64,000 nt of DNA from Winkia neuii subsp. neuii DSM 8576. Its GTDB lineage: Bacteria; Actinomycetota; Actinomycetes; Actinomycetales; Actinomycetaceae. Position numbers and translations under genes: made by a program. Location: assembly GCF_000420405.1 (NCBI RefSeq), contig NZ_ATUW01000004.1, positions 1 through 64,000 of the forward strand, written 5' to 3'. This document shows positions 47,447-57,835 of this stretch, piece by piece (position 1 is the first letter of the stretch; every line of letters begins with the position of its first letter). The notes under the pieces are model-generated. The model saw only the letters and a list, made by a program, of their open reading frames with translations. It did no database searches and was not told where the DNA came from.

Positions 47447-49825
47447 TTAACTCGCTCGGGCGAATGTGGCCTTTCGCATGAGGTTGAAAACTAGTACCAG
47501 AACTATCCCTATTAGCCCCGCCACAGCGATCACTTGCCAGGCCGCTGACGGGGGCACCACCAACGAAAACAGCTCCCTTAACTCCCCGTTCCACAACACG
47601 GTCGCCACGCCCGCTACCATAGCCAGAAGGAGTATTCCACGCCAGGTGAAAAGGGGTTTTGAAGCGAGGGCGAGCACGGTCGCAGAGATCAGCGCCAAGG
47701 TCATGGTGGCAGCTGTCGCAGCTACCTCGCGCTGCAGTTGCAGCTGCTCAGAAATCCACCAGTAGGCGAAAAATACACTTCCGGCGGCAACGATGCCGGC
47801 AGGGAGAGCCAGCGAAAGTGTTCTTCGCAGGAATCCTTTGCGGTAGCGCTGATTGGTTGGGGAAAAAGCCAAAATAAAGGCAGGCAGACCAATGAAGAAG
47901 ACACTTATTAGCGTCAGGTGCCTGGGCAGGAACGGGTACGGGATGGCAAACATGGAAACCAACGCTGCTATTAGCGTGGCGTAGACCGTCTTAGTCAAGA
48001 ACAGAGACGATACGCGTTCCATGTTGGCGAGTACTCTTCTTCCCTCAGCTACCACGGGCGGAAGTGCCGAAAACTCTCCGTTTAGCAGGACAATCTTTGC
48101 TGCCGCCTTTGTAGCGGGCGCCCCGGATCCCATGGCAATCCCCAAGTCGGCTTCTTTAAGGGCTAGCGAGTCATTGACCCCATCGCCCGTCATAGCTACT
48201 GTATGACCCTGGCTCTGCAGTGCCTGCACAATTTGTTTTTTTTGCTCAGGTAACACCCTGCCAAGCACTGCTACGTCTTGCAGCTTCTGCGCTAGCTCGC
48301 CAACTTCGTTGGGCAGGGCGCGCGCATCCAAGAACTGGCCTCCCGCAAGGCCCGCCTTAGTTGCCACCGCAGAGACAGTCACCGGGTTGTCGCCAGAAAC
48401 GATCAGAGGGCGCACCCCCTGCTGCCTGAAGTAGGTTAGGGTTTGGGCCGCATCCGGGCGAAGCTGTTCCGTGCAGGCAATTAGCGCGCAGTCAACGGCC
48501 TCTTTTGTTCTTAATCCCGCCCCAATTGGGGCTTTAGCTAGCAGCAGTACCCGCGCCCCGGTCTGGGCTGCCTGCTGCACCAGCTGCAGGGTGTGGGGCT
48601 TTTGAGAAATGAGCTCAGGGGCCCCCAAATACCATGTGCTGCCCTGCGAGCTAAACGAGGACCACTTGCGCTGGGAATCGAACGGGTCCAATTCACCCTC
48701 TAGTGGATCGACCTGTAGCCCCTCGGCGATGGCTGCCGCAGTTTCGTTAACCCGATCTTGAACTAAGGCTGCGAGCGCCCGCGCATCTTGGAGACTTTGG
48801 TCGGCAAAGGCTTTGCCCGGATCCTTTGGACTGTCCCATATGTGAATAGGCCGCGGGTCGGCAGAAAGGTAGACGATGTCGCCAAGCTCTATTTTCCCGC
48901 TGGTGAGTGTGCCCGTCTTATCCAGGCAAAGAGTATCTACTCGCGCCAATACCTCCACTGCGGGCATCTGCTGCACCAGTACCCCCTTTTTCACTAGCGA
49001 CAGCGAGGCGGTAGCGAAGTTTACAGAGGTTAAAAGCACTAGCCCTTGCGGAATCATACCGACGATGCCGGCCACTACAGCAAGTACTACTCCCTTCCAC
49101 GCTCCGCCACCAATGGCATTGGCCCACCCCCCTGCTACGTGCAATTGGGACCAGGCAAGGATGATTACCAAAAACGGGATTGCTCTGCCAATCAATACAA
49201 TGATCCGCTTGATCCCATCCGCTATTTCGGATTTGGCAAGACGGAACTTGCGGACGTCAGCTCCTAGCCTGCCGGCATAGGATTCTTTTCCTACGGCATC
49301 GACCTGGATTAGTGCAGTACCCGCAGTGACCGTAGCACCCGACAGGACTCGGTCCCCCGGTTTTTTCTTCTGCGGACGCGCCTCACCCGTAAGGATTGAC
49401 TCGTCGCAGGTCAGTGAATCGGCTTCCTTTACAGTCCCATCGGCAGGTATTTGGTCGCCTCTGCGCAAAGTCAGCCAATCTCCTAGCACTATCTGATCGG
49501 GGCGCAGGCTTACCGCCTGCCCATCCCGGAGCACCTGCAGCGGAGCAGTGTTCAAAATCGCCACTTTGTCTAGCGTGCGTTTGGCCTTCCACTCCGTAAA
49601 AATTCCGGTTGCAGCATTTGTAACCAAGACGATCCCGAATACGGCATCTGGCCAGGATCCGAGTGCTATCACTACTACTAGACAAACCGCCAAGATAGCG
49701 TTGAAAAGAGTAAAAACGTTTGCTTTTACAATCTCGCTAAGAGGACGGGAAGTAGATATGTCTTGAACGTTGACTTTGCCGGCCGCGGTTAGTTCAGCGG
49801 CCTGGGCGCTACTGAGCCCCCTCAT
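47447..49825 (-). CDS. P-type cation-transporting ATPase (CtpE-like)
   Basis: A 792-residue membrane ATPase with about ten spans. Actuator motif LTGEARPQ, M4 segment GMIPQGLVLLTS, phosphorylation site CLDKTGTLTSG, and hinge TGDGVNDSLALKEADLGIAMG are all intact; there is no N-terminal heavy-metal domain. The PQGL wording in M4 and the LVQQMPAVEVLARVD lead-in resemble mycobacterial CtpE, implicated in calcium transport, but the ion is not certain. It follows uvrB with no gap (stop next to the ATG) and precedes the terC riboswitch. Confidence 0.9.
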   Translation of the reverse strand: MRGLSSAQAAELTAAGKVNVQDISTSRPLSEIVKANVFTLFNAILAVCLVVVIALGSWPDAVFGIVLVTNAATGIFTEWKAKRTLDKVAILNTAPLQVLRDGQAVSLRPDQIVLGDWLTLRRGDQIPADGTVKEADSLTCDESILTGEARPQKKKPGDRVLSGATVTAGTALIQVDAVGKESYAGRLGADVRKFRLAKSEIADGIKRIIVLIGRAIPFLVIILAWSQLHVAGGWANAIGGGAWKGVVLAVVAGIVGMIPQGLVLLTSVNFATASLSLVKKGVLVQQMPAVEVLARVDTLCLDKTGTLTSGKIELGDIVYLSADPRPIHIWDSPKDPGKAFADQSLQDARALAALVQDRVNETAAAIAEGLQVDPLEGELDPFDSQRKWSSFSSQGSTWYLGAPELISQKPHTLQLVQQAAQTGARVLLLAKAPIGAGLRTKEAVDCALIACTEQLRPDAAQTLTYFRQQGVRPLIVSGDNPVTVSAVATKAGLAGGQFLDARALPNEVGELAQKLQDVAVLGRVLPEQKKQIVQALQSQGHTVAMTGDGVNDSLALKEADLGIAMGSGAPATKAAAKIVLLNGEFSALPPVVAEGRRVLANMERVSSLFLTKTVYATLIAALVSMFAIPYPFLPRHLTLISVFFIGLPAFILAFSPTNQRYRKGFLRRTLSLALPAGIVAAGSVFFAYWWISEQLQLQREVAATAATMTLALISATVLALASKPLFTWRGILLLAMVAGVATVLWNGELRELFSLVVPPSAAWQVIAVAGLIGIVLVLVFNLMRKATFARAS

Positions 49826-51918
<2,093 letters not shown>

Positions 51919-51919
<1 letters not shown>

Positions 51920-52563
51920 CATGCCCTTTCTAGCAGTGCCGGCCACAGCTCGGTGGCCACGGCCTTTTCTACTTTGTCACGTTCACCAGCGTTGTTCACC
52001 ACTACGTTCGCTACCGCGAACCGTTGAGCGTCGGTAGCCTGGGCGCGAATCCGAGCGCGGGCGTCTGTTGCGCTCAGGCCCCGCTTTACCAACCGTTGGA
52101 TGCGCACTGGGGTCGGGGCCCAAACGATCACGTTCACCGCCGCCCGGAAACCGGTCTCGACTAACAGTGGGATGTCGTAGACGCATATTTGCCCCGGGTC
52201 CGCCTGCGCTAAGAAATCGCGTGCCCTCAGGTTTATTAGCGGGTGCATTATCCTATCTAGCTCAGTGCGCGCCGCCGGGTCGGCAAACACCAGCTTTGCG
52301 AGTTGTTGGCGATCCAGGGCCCCATCTGGAGTGAACACGCCTGGGCCGAACGCCTCCCACAGCTGCGGCAGTGCAAGCCCTGACTTGGACGTGAGCTCGC
52401 GAGATATCTGGTCGGCGTCTACGACCTTTGCTCCCAACGAGGCAAGCGCGGCTGATACCGTGGACTTACCGGCCCCGATTCCCCCAGAAACAGCTACTTG
52501 CAGCCCGCTGCCAGTGTCGGTAGGTAAGTCTAAGAACAAGATTGGTGATTCAGAGCCCACCAT
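51919..52563 (-). CDS. coaE: Dephospho-CoA kinase
   Basis: A 214-residue cytosolic kinase for the last step of coenzyme A synthesis. P-loop GGIGAGKST near residue 28, [19 protein letters not shown] and [12 protein letters not shown] are in family order. The stop overlaps the uvrB start, a common actinobacterial pairing. Confidence 0.95.
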
Positions 52564-52671
52564 GCCAGTCTATCCTGCACGTGTGCTAATGCATGCCGAA
52601 AGCACTAGTCAGAGACAATAATTAGTGAAACACTGATAAATGTTTTTTATTCCCTGACAGTTAAGAGCGTA

Positions 52672-54420
52672 ATGACATCGTCAACCGAAGTTTCGCAGAA
52701 CAAATCTAAAAGGAAAAAAGTAGATTATGCAGTAGCGGGGGTTTCCAAGTGGGTGTTTTACCCGTCGGTGGTGCTGCTAATACTGTTTGTACTGAGCGCG
52801 ATCGTTTTTCCGCAGCAATTCGAAGCCGCCATTTCTACAGTCTCTAGCCAGATCGTAGACTCCTTTTCTTGGTACTACGTCCTAGTCGCCACCGGCTGCG
52901 TAATTTTCGCCCTCGTCGTGGCATTTAGCAAGTTCGGCGACCTAAAGCTAGGCAAAGATGACGAGGAACCTGAATATTCCACAATTTCGTGGTTCGCCAT
53001 GCTCTTTGCGGCAGGCATGGGCATTGGGCTGGTTTTTTACGGCGCAGCGGAACCTCTTTCACACTTCATGACTCCCCCGCCGGGAGCCTCCACTACCGAG
53101 GCAGAGCATGCACGCATGGCAATAGGCACTAGTTTCTTGCACTGGGGCATGCACCCGTGGGCCATCTACGCGATAGTCGGGCTCGCCATCGCCTGGGCCG
53201 GATTCCGAAGGGGACGGCCCATGTCCATCCGCTGGACTCTCGAGCCCGTACTCGGCGAAAAACGAGTCAAAGGACACTTCGGAGACGTTGTCGACGCGGT
53301 GGCAGTAATTGGCACCGTACTAGGCATTTCCACCTCTCTAGGGCTAGGGGTGAACCAGGTTGCTGCAGGAATCGAATACCTAACCGGATACCACGCCACC
53401 AAGACCGTCCTAATCATCCTCGTGATTGTAATCTCTGCGCTGGCTGCACTTTCCGTAGCCTCTGGTTTGGATGCTGGCATCAAATTTCTGTCGAACACCA
53501 ACCTAGTAGTAGCTGCCCTGCTCGCCTTTGCAGTAGCAGCTCTAGGCCCCACCACATTCTTGCTAAACGAATTCGTGCAAGATTTGGGTACCTATTTTGG
53601 AAATCTAATTGACATGTCTTTTAGAACCTTCCCCTTCCAAGGAATAAAAGGTACCGAGTGGCTTGCTTCTTGGACCACGTACTACTGGGGCTGGTGGATG
53701 GCCTGGTCCTCGTTCGTAGGTGTGTTCATTGCACGCATTTCTAAAGGACGCACGGTACGCGAATTCATTGTCGGAACTATTGCGGCACCCACGTTAGTAA
53801 CTTTCGTCTGGTTCGCAATTATGGGCGGAAATGCGCTCTACCAAGAGATGTTCCGCAATGTTACTTTCGCAGGAGCTGACGGGAATATAGACGCCAACAC
53901 CGCCTTCTTCCAGTCGCTAGAGCATTTGCCGGCCTCACAAATACTGTGCGGTGTGGCAATGATCGTGATCGTGATCTTCTTCGTCACATCTTCAGATTCG
54001 GGCTCATACGTAATCTCGATGCTCTCGACCGCAGGCAACCCGGATCCCTCACTGTGGGTGCGACTAACCTGGGCAGCTATGACGGGAATCGTAACCGCCG
54101 CAGTGTTGGGCTCGGCTTCGGCAGATATCGGACTGGCTGCGCTGCAGTCGCTCTCTATTATGGGAGCGCTACCATTCTCGCTGGTAATAATTGGAATGGC
54201 GGTATCTATCTGGAAAAACCTCGGAAAAACCAAAAAAGAGCTGGACAAGCAGGATCGGCAGATTCGCCACGCCATGCTAGTACAGGCAATATCCGAGGAG
54301 GTTACCGAAAACATCACCTCAGAGAAGGCCGGTACGCGACACCGCCCCAGGCCAATCACGGTTGCCCCCGAAGTGCGACGGTATCTGCGTTCCTTCCGCG
54401 CCCAAAGAAGGCATAAGTAA
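52672..54420 (+). CDS. BCCT-family betaine/carnitine/choline transporter
   Basis: A 582-residue, 12-span membrane transporter like BetP. The glycine-rich GMGIGLVFYGAAEP stretch, WTLEPVLGE-type linker and the Trp-rich TYYWGWWMAWSSFVGVFIARIS segment (substrate site and pore) are clear. The C-terminal tail is long and basic (RHRPRPIT, RSFRAQRRHK), as in osmosensing members where it senses potassium and lipid. It likely imports a compatible solute with sodium. Confidence 0.93.
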   Translation: MTSSTEVSQNKSKRKKVDYAVAGVSKWVFYPSVVLLILFVLSAIVFPQQFEAAISTVSSQIVDSFSWYYVLVATGCVIFALVVAFSKFGDLKLGKDDEEPEYSTISWFAMLFAAGMGIGLVFYGAAEPLSHFMTPPPGASTTEAEHARMAIGTSFLHWGMHPWAIYAIVGLAIAWAGFRRGRPMSIRWTLEPVLGEKRVKGHFGDVVDAVAVIGTVLGISTSLGLGVNQVAAGIEYLTGYHATKTVLIILVIVISALAALSVASGLDAGIKFLSNTNLVVAALLAFAVAALGPTTFLLNEFVQDLGTYFGNLIDMSFRTFPFQGIKGTEWLASWTTYYWGWWMAWSSFVGVFIARISKGRTVREFIVGTIAAPTLVTFVWFAIMGGNALYQEMFRNVTFAGADGNIDANTAFFQSLEHLPASQILCGVAMIVIVIFFVTSSDSGSYVISMLSTAGNPDPSLWVRLTWAAMTGIVTAAVLGSASADIGLAALQSLSIMGALPFSLVIIGMAVSIWKNLGKTKKELDKQDRQIRHAMLVQAISEEVTENITSEKAGTRHRPRPITVAPEVRRYLRSFRAQRRHK

Positions 54421-54466
54421 GTAGACATAAAAATACTCCCCTTGCGGGGAGTATTTTTATGTCTAC
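54421..54466. terminator. Bidirectional terminator, 21-bp perfect stem
   Basis: A 21-bp perfect stem with a TTGC loop, starting at the base after the BCCT stop and containing the TAG of the convergent small membrane protein gene. A/T tracts flank the GC core in both directions. Confidence 0.9.
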
Positions 54467-54705
54467 TTTAGAGAATAGGCATCTGAATCTGAATAGGTCT
54501 GCGCGTAGATATCCAGGGCTTCGGGTTCAGTTATCATAACGGCCACTGAGCAACCTACCAACAAAAGGGCCCCGATAATCGCAGGAATCGGCGAAGACAG
54601 CACTGCTCCAGCGATTATTAGCAGTAGCCCTGCGCTAAATACGCAGGCGTAGCAAATCGACCTCACGTCTTTCTTTACACCCGTTACTGCTTTTACCTTT
54701 ACCAT
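54463..54705 (-). CDS. Small two-span membrane protein, paralogue of 11244-11480
   Basis: An 80-residue protein with a basic polar start (MVKVKAVTGVKKDVRS), two hydrophobic segments (about 17-38 and 41-58) and a tail EPEALDIYAQTYSDSDAYSLK that repeats the P-x-A-L-x-x-Y-x-x-x-Y pattern of the 11244 gene. The ATG follows GGAAAATGCG-type sequence with GGAAGGA slightly further up. Function unknown; both copies are convergent to a neighbour through a long palindromic terminator. Confidence 0.7.
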   Translation of the reverse strand: MVKVKAVTGVKKDVRSICYACVFSAGLLLIIAGAVLSSPIPAIIGALLLVGCSVAVMITEPEALDIYAQTYSDSDAYSLK

Positions 54706-54884
54706 CGCATTTTCCTTCCATCCTCGTAGCCTCTGCCTACTAGGCGCTTATTATTTTGGGGGAAGTAATCCCGCGCATACAAGTGCACTGCTCTCCATTA
54801 GCGCGCGCTATTTTCATTAACATGGAAAAGCACTTCCCGTAGGCTCCGGCCACTGCTCCAGTTTGGCCAAATCACAACCCTTTT

Positions 54885-54908
54885 GTAACCCTTGTAACCT
54901 TAGTTACA
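54885..54908. promoter_or_regulatory. Nine-base direct repeats, possible MtrA-type site
   Basis: GTAACC-CTT-GTAACC-TTA-GTTACA: three hexamers with 9-base period. MtrA response regulators bind GTnACn-type direct repeats, so this could be such a site, controlling the small membrane protein gene 180 bases away on the minus strand. Confidence 0.4.
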
Positions 54909-54936
54909 TTTATAGAATTCAAGATTTTTAGAGCGC

Positions 54937-54972
54937 GCTAAAAGAGGGGAGGTTCCCCTCCCCTCTTTTAGC
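54937..54972 (-). terminator. Terminator of the asparaginase gene
   Basis: A 16-bp perfect stem (54937-54952 with 54957-54972) with a TTCC loop and A/T tracts inside the arms, 11 bases past the stop. Confidence 0.85.
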
Positions 54973-54982
54973 TCCTTGCTTG

Positions 54983-55975
54983 TTATAGCTCGCCACAGAT
55001 AGGCTTTTGCATCCAATCCCTTATTTCACTGGCACTCAGCCCTTGCGAAAGCAAAAAGACGAGTTTCGCGTACACTGCCTCGAGGGTCATGTCTGCAGCT
55101 CCGACGCAACCGACTTTGGCGAGCACCTCGCCTGTTTCGTACGCTCCGAGCACCACCTCAGCCTGCATACACTGCGAAGAGATAACCACGGGAACTCCGC
55201 CCGAGACCAGGTCCTTTATCACGTCCACAAAGCCCGGTTCATCCGAGGGACAGTTTCCCACCCCAAAGGCTCGAATTATCACTGCTTCTGGAGCCGGAGT
55301 AAGCAACGCCCGCAACCTCTGCGCCGTAATACCCGGGACTAGATCTACAACTGTTACGTCGTGACGGGCGTACCTGCGTATCTCTTCTTTGGGAAGGTTC
55401 CCTGCGGTCGCTCCCATTTCAAGGCTATTCCAATGCCAGGGCCCGCCTGCCGTGGCCAGGGGTGGAATTACCGGCGAAGCAAACCCCTCGAAACCCCACG
55501 AAGAGACTTTCGTGGTCCGGTTGCCCGCAAGTAGGTGGTCACCAAAGTAGAGGCTCACACCGCCCACTTTCCCCGAAGACGCAGCAGTGAGGGCTCCCAT
55601 AACATTCTTGCCCGCATCAGAGCCAGGCGCTCCCAGAGGTAGTTGCGAACCGGTAATTACCACTGGCTCTTTTGCTCCCACGCGGGCATATGACAGTGCT
55701 GCTGCCGTATAACTCATCGTGTCAGTACCGTGCAAGATCACGAAAGCATCCGCATCTTCCGCCTTAATGGCATCCAATATTGCCTGCCAGTCGGCGGGGG
55801 TTGCGTTCGAAGAATCTATAAGCCTGGGAAGCTCAGTCAGCTCGGCTACGCCGTCGAGGTCAGTGCCGGCAAGCAATTTTTCGAGCCATCCCTGCAGATC
55901 AGCCCCGGGAACTAGACCGTTCGGGGAAGATACCATGCCAATGGTACCCCCGGTGTAAATTACCGAAATCCGCAT
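54983..55975 (-). CDS. ansA: Type I L-asparaginase
   Basis: A 330-residue cytosolic amidohydrolase releasing ammonia from asparagine. TGGTIGM at residue 9 and VILHGTDTMSYTAAAL hold the two catalytic Thr sites; no signal peptide, so the cytoplasmic type. AGGAGT lies before the ATG. It begins two bases after the permease stop, so the pair takes up and hydrolyses asparagine. Confidence 0.93.
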   Translation of the reverse strand: MRISVIYTGGTIGMVSSPNGLVPGADLQGWLEKLLAGTDLDGVAELTELPRLIDSSNATPADWQAILDAIKAEDADAFVILHGTDTMSYTAAALSYARVGAKEPVVITGSQLPLGAPGSDAGKNVMGALTAASSGKVGGVSLYFGDHLLAGNRTTKVSSWGFEGFASPVIPPLATAGGPWHWNSLEMGATAGNLPKEEIRRYARHDVTVVDLVPGITAQRLRALLTPAPEAVIIRAFGVGNCPSDEPGFVDVIKDLVSGGVPVVISSQCMQAEVVLGAYETGEVLAKVGCVGAADMTLEAVYAKLVFLLSQGLSASEIRDWMQKPICGEL

Positions 55976-55977
55976 TT

Positions 55978-57432
55978 TTACTCCTTAGGAAGCTCCTCAA
56001 TTTCGCTATCTAGCATCGAATCCATCAGGTCTGGATCGATTCTATTTCGAACGGCGAACCACCCAATTATCATCGCTAGGGCAACCCCCAAGAACATTAG
56101 CAGCGTCTGCCTGCCAATACCCTCTGTATCGAATGCCATCGAAACAATGACCCCGGCGAAGAAAATGATTGCTATGAGGTTAGACCACGGTGCAAACGGC
56201 AATCGGTAATCCGGACGCGTCGCTTCACCGGCCCTCGCTTTGCGCACAAACACCCAGTGGGAAACCAGAACCGAAATCCAGGTCCCCGCGATGCCGATAG
56301 CGGCCAGATTCATGACAATTTCGAAGGCATTTGTGGGATAGATGTAGTTAATTAGAACCCCGAGGAGGCCTAGCAGCGCGGTAATTGCAATCCCCCCGGT
56401 GGGAACTTTGTGTTTGTTCAGCTTCGCAGCAATTCGCGGCGCTTCCCCGGCAACCGCCATTGAGCGGAGAGTACGACCAGTCGCGTAGAGGCCGGCGTTT
56501 AGCGACGACAGCGCCGCGGTAAGCACGACCACCTGCATAATGTCTCCGGCGTGCGGAACTCCAATGCCGGTAAAGAAGGTGACGAATGGGGATTCATCTT
56601 TAGAATAGGCAGTCCACGGGAGCACCAAAGTCATAAGAATGACCGAGCCGACATAGAAGAAGGCAATGCGGAAAATCATGGAGTTAATTGCCTTGGGAAG
56701 CACGTGGCGCGCCTCGGCAGCCTCGCCTGCAGCTACACCTACCATCTCGGTGCCACCAAAAGCGAAGATAATTCCCAAAGAAAGGGTAAACATTGGCAGT
56801 ACCCCCATGGGGAAGAAACCGCCGTTTGCAGTCAGATTGTGAATGCCGGCAGTTTCCTGGCCAACTGCAGCTCCTGTAACAATTGCCCAAATCGCGATCA
56901 CCATGAACGCCAAAATAGCCGCAATTTTAATGGCAGCAAACCAAAACTCAAACTCGCCGAAGAACTTTACGGAAAAGATGTTCAGAGTGAAGACCACGGC
57001 AAGCGCAAGAGCCGCCAATATCCATTGCGGAATATGGCTAAATGCAGCCCAGTAGTGTAGATAAAGGGCGACTGCAGTAATATCTGCCATCACCGTAACC
57101 GCCCAATCCAAGAAGAATAGCCAGCCAGTTGTATAGGCTGCCTTTTCACCTAAGAATTCACGCGCGTAAGATACGAACGCACCCGAAGAGGGGCGGTGAA
57201 TTGTAAGTTCCCCTAGAGCTCTTACCATAATGAATGCAAAAAATCCGCAAAGCGCATATGAGATCGCCAGCGCGGGACCGCCTTGCGCTAATCGACCACC
57301 GGCCCCTAAGAAGAGCCCGGTCCCAATCGATCCGCCAATCGCGATCATTTGGACGTGTCGGTTCTTCAACGCTTTTTCGTAGCCGACGTCTGACTTGTCT
57401 TGTCTAACTTCGTGGTGTTCTACCTCAGACAT
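55978..57432 (-). CDS. Amino acid permease, probably for asparagine
   Basis: A 484-residue APC-superfamily transporter with 12 spans. The AAT signature MIAIGGSIGTGLFLGAGGRLAQGGPALAISYAL, FAFGGTEMVGVAAGEAAE and the DWAVTVMADITAVALYLHYW segment fit the AnsP/GabP group. The ATG at 57432 follows AAGGA; the frame extends upstream without a site. Asparagine is inferred mainly from the asparaginase gene that follows directly. Confidence 0.88.
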   Translation of the reverse strand: MSEVEHHEVRQDKSDVGYEKALKNRHVQMIAIGGSIGTGLFLGAGGRLAQGGPALAISYALCGFFAFIMVRALGELTIHRPSSGAFVSYAREFLGEKAAYTTGWLFFLDWAVTVMADITAVALYLHYWAAFSHIPQWILAALALAVVFTLNIFSVKFFGEFEFWFAAIKIAAILAFMVIAIWAIVTGAAVGQETAGIHNLTANGGFFPMGVLPMFTLSLGIIFAFGGTEMVGVAAGEAAEARHVLPKAINSMIFRIAFFYVGSVILMTLVLPWTAYSKDESPFVTFFTGIGVPHAGDIMQVVVLTAALSSLNAGLYATGRTLRSMAVAGEAPRIAAKLNKHKVPTGGIAITALLGLLGVLINYIYPTNAFEIVMNLAAIGIAGTWISVLVSHWVFVRKARAGEATRPDYRLPFAPWSNLIAIIFFAGVIVSMAFDTEGIGRQTLLMFLGVALAMIIGWFAVRNRIDPDLMDSMLDSEIEELPKE

Positions 57433-57796
57433 TTTGAGGTCCTTTTCTGTAGATTTGAAACAGTAACTATCTACCACCCAATCAATCGCTCCCTCTGAGT
57501 CTTAAGTCACGGGCGGTAAAGAGATTACAAAGACTGCACCTAAGATTCATAATTAACACGTGGAGCTCTGATATCTGAACTAGCTTCACGCTCCTCATTG
57601 AGCGCTGCGTCATTTTACTGTTCTTGAACCCTTCACACTCCTTCTGAACTGCGGGTATTAAAATACGAGCCAACATATATTCACCATTGAATATTTATCT
57701 GTAGCTCTTCCAAAACTATACAAGACGTTTTCCGATATTACCTAGATTATGCGCAATTAAATATTCCATTTTCATGAAACACGCTCTTTAAAACAC
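57433..57796. other. Intergenic region upstream of the asparagine permease
   Basis: About 360 A/T-rich bases. A 64-codon minus-strand frame at 57482-57676 has no ribosome binding site and resembles nothing I know. No repeat, tRNA or clear operator was found; the permease promoter should lie here. Confidence 0.4.
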
Positions 57797-57830
57797 TAGT
57801 GGCGTGGCCCATTAATGGACCACGCCACTA
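57797..57830 (-). terminator. Terminator of the CAP-domain lipoprotein gene
   Basis: TAGTGGCGTGG pairs with CCACGCCACTA (57797-57807 with 57820-57830), with further pairing inside, followed on the minus strand by GTGTTTTA. It lies five bases past the stop. Confidence 0.8.
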
Positions 57831-57835
57831 ACTAA

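Noticed and set aside
57482-57676. 64-codon minus-strand frame upstream of the permease
   Set aside because: No ribosome binding site and no recognisable features; likely chance.
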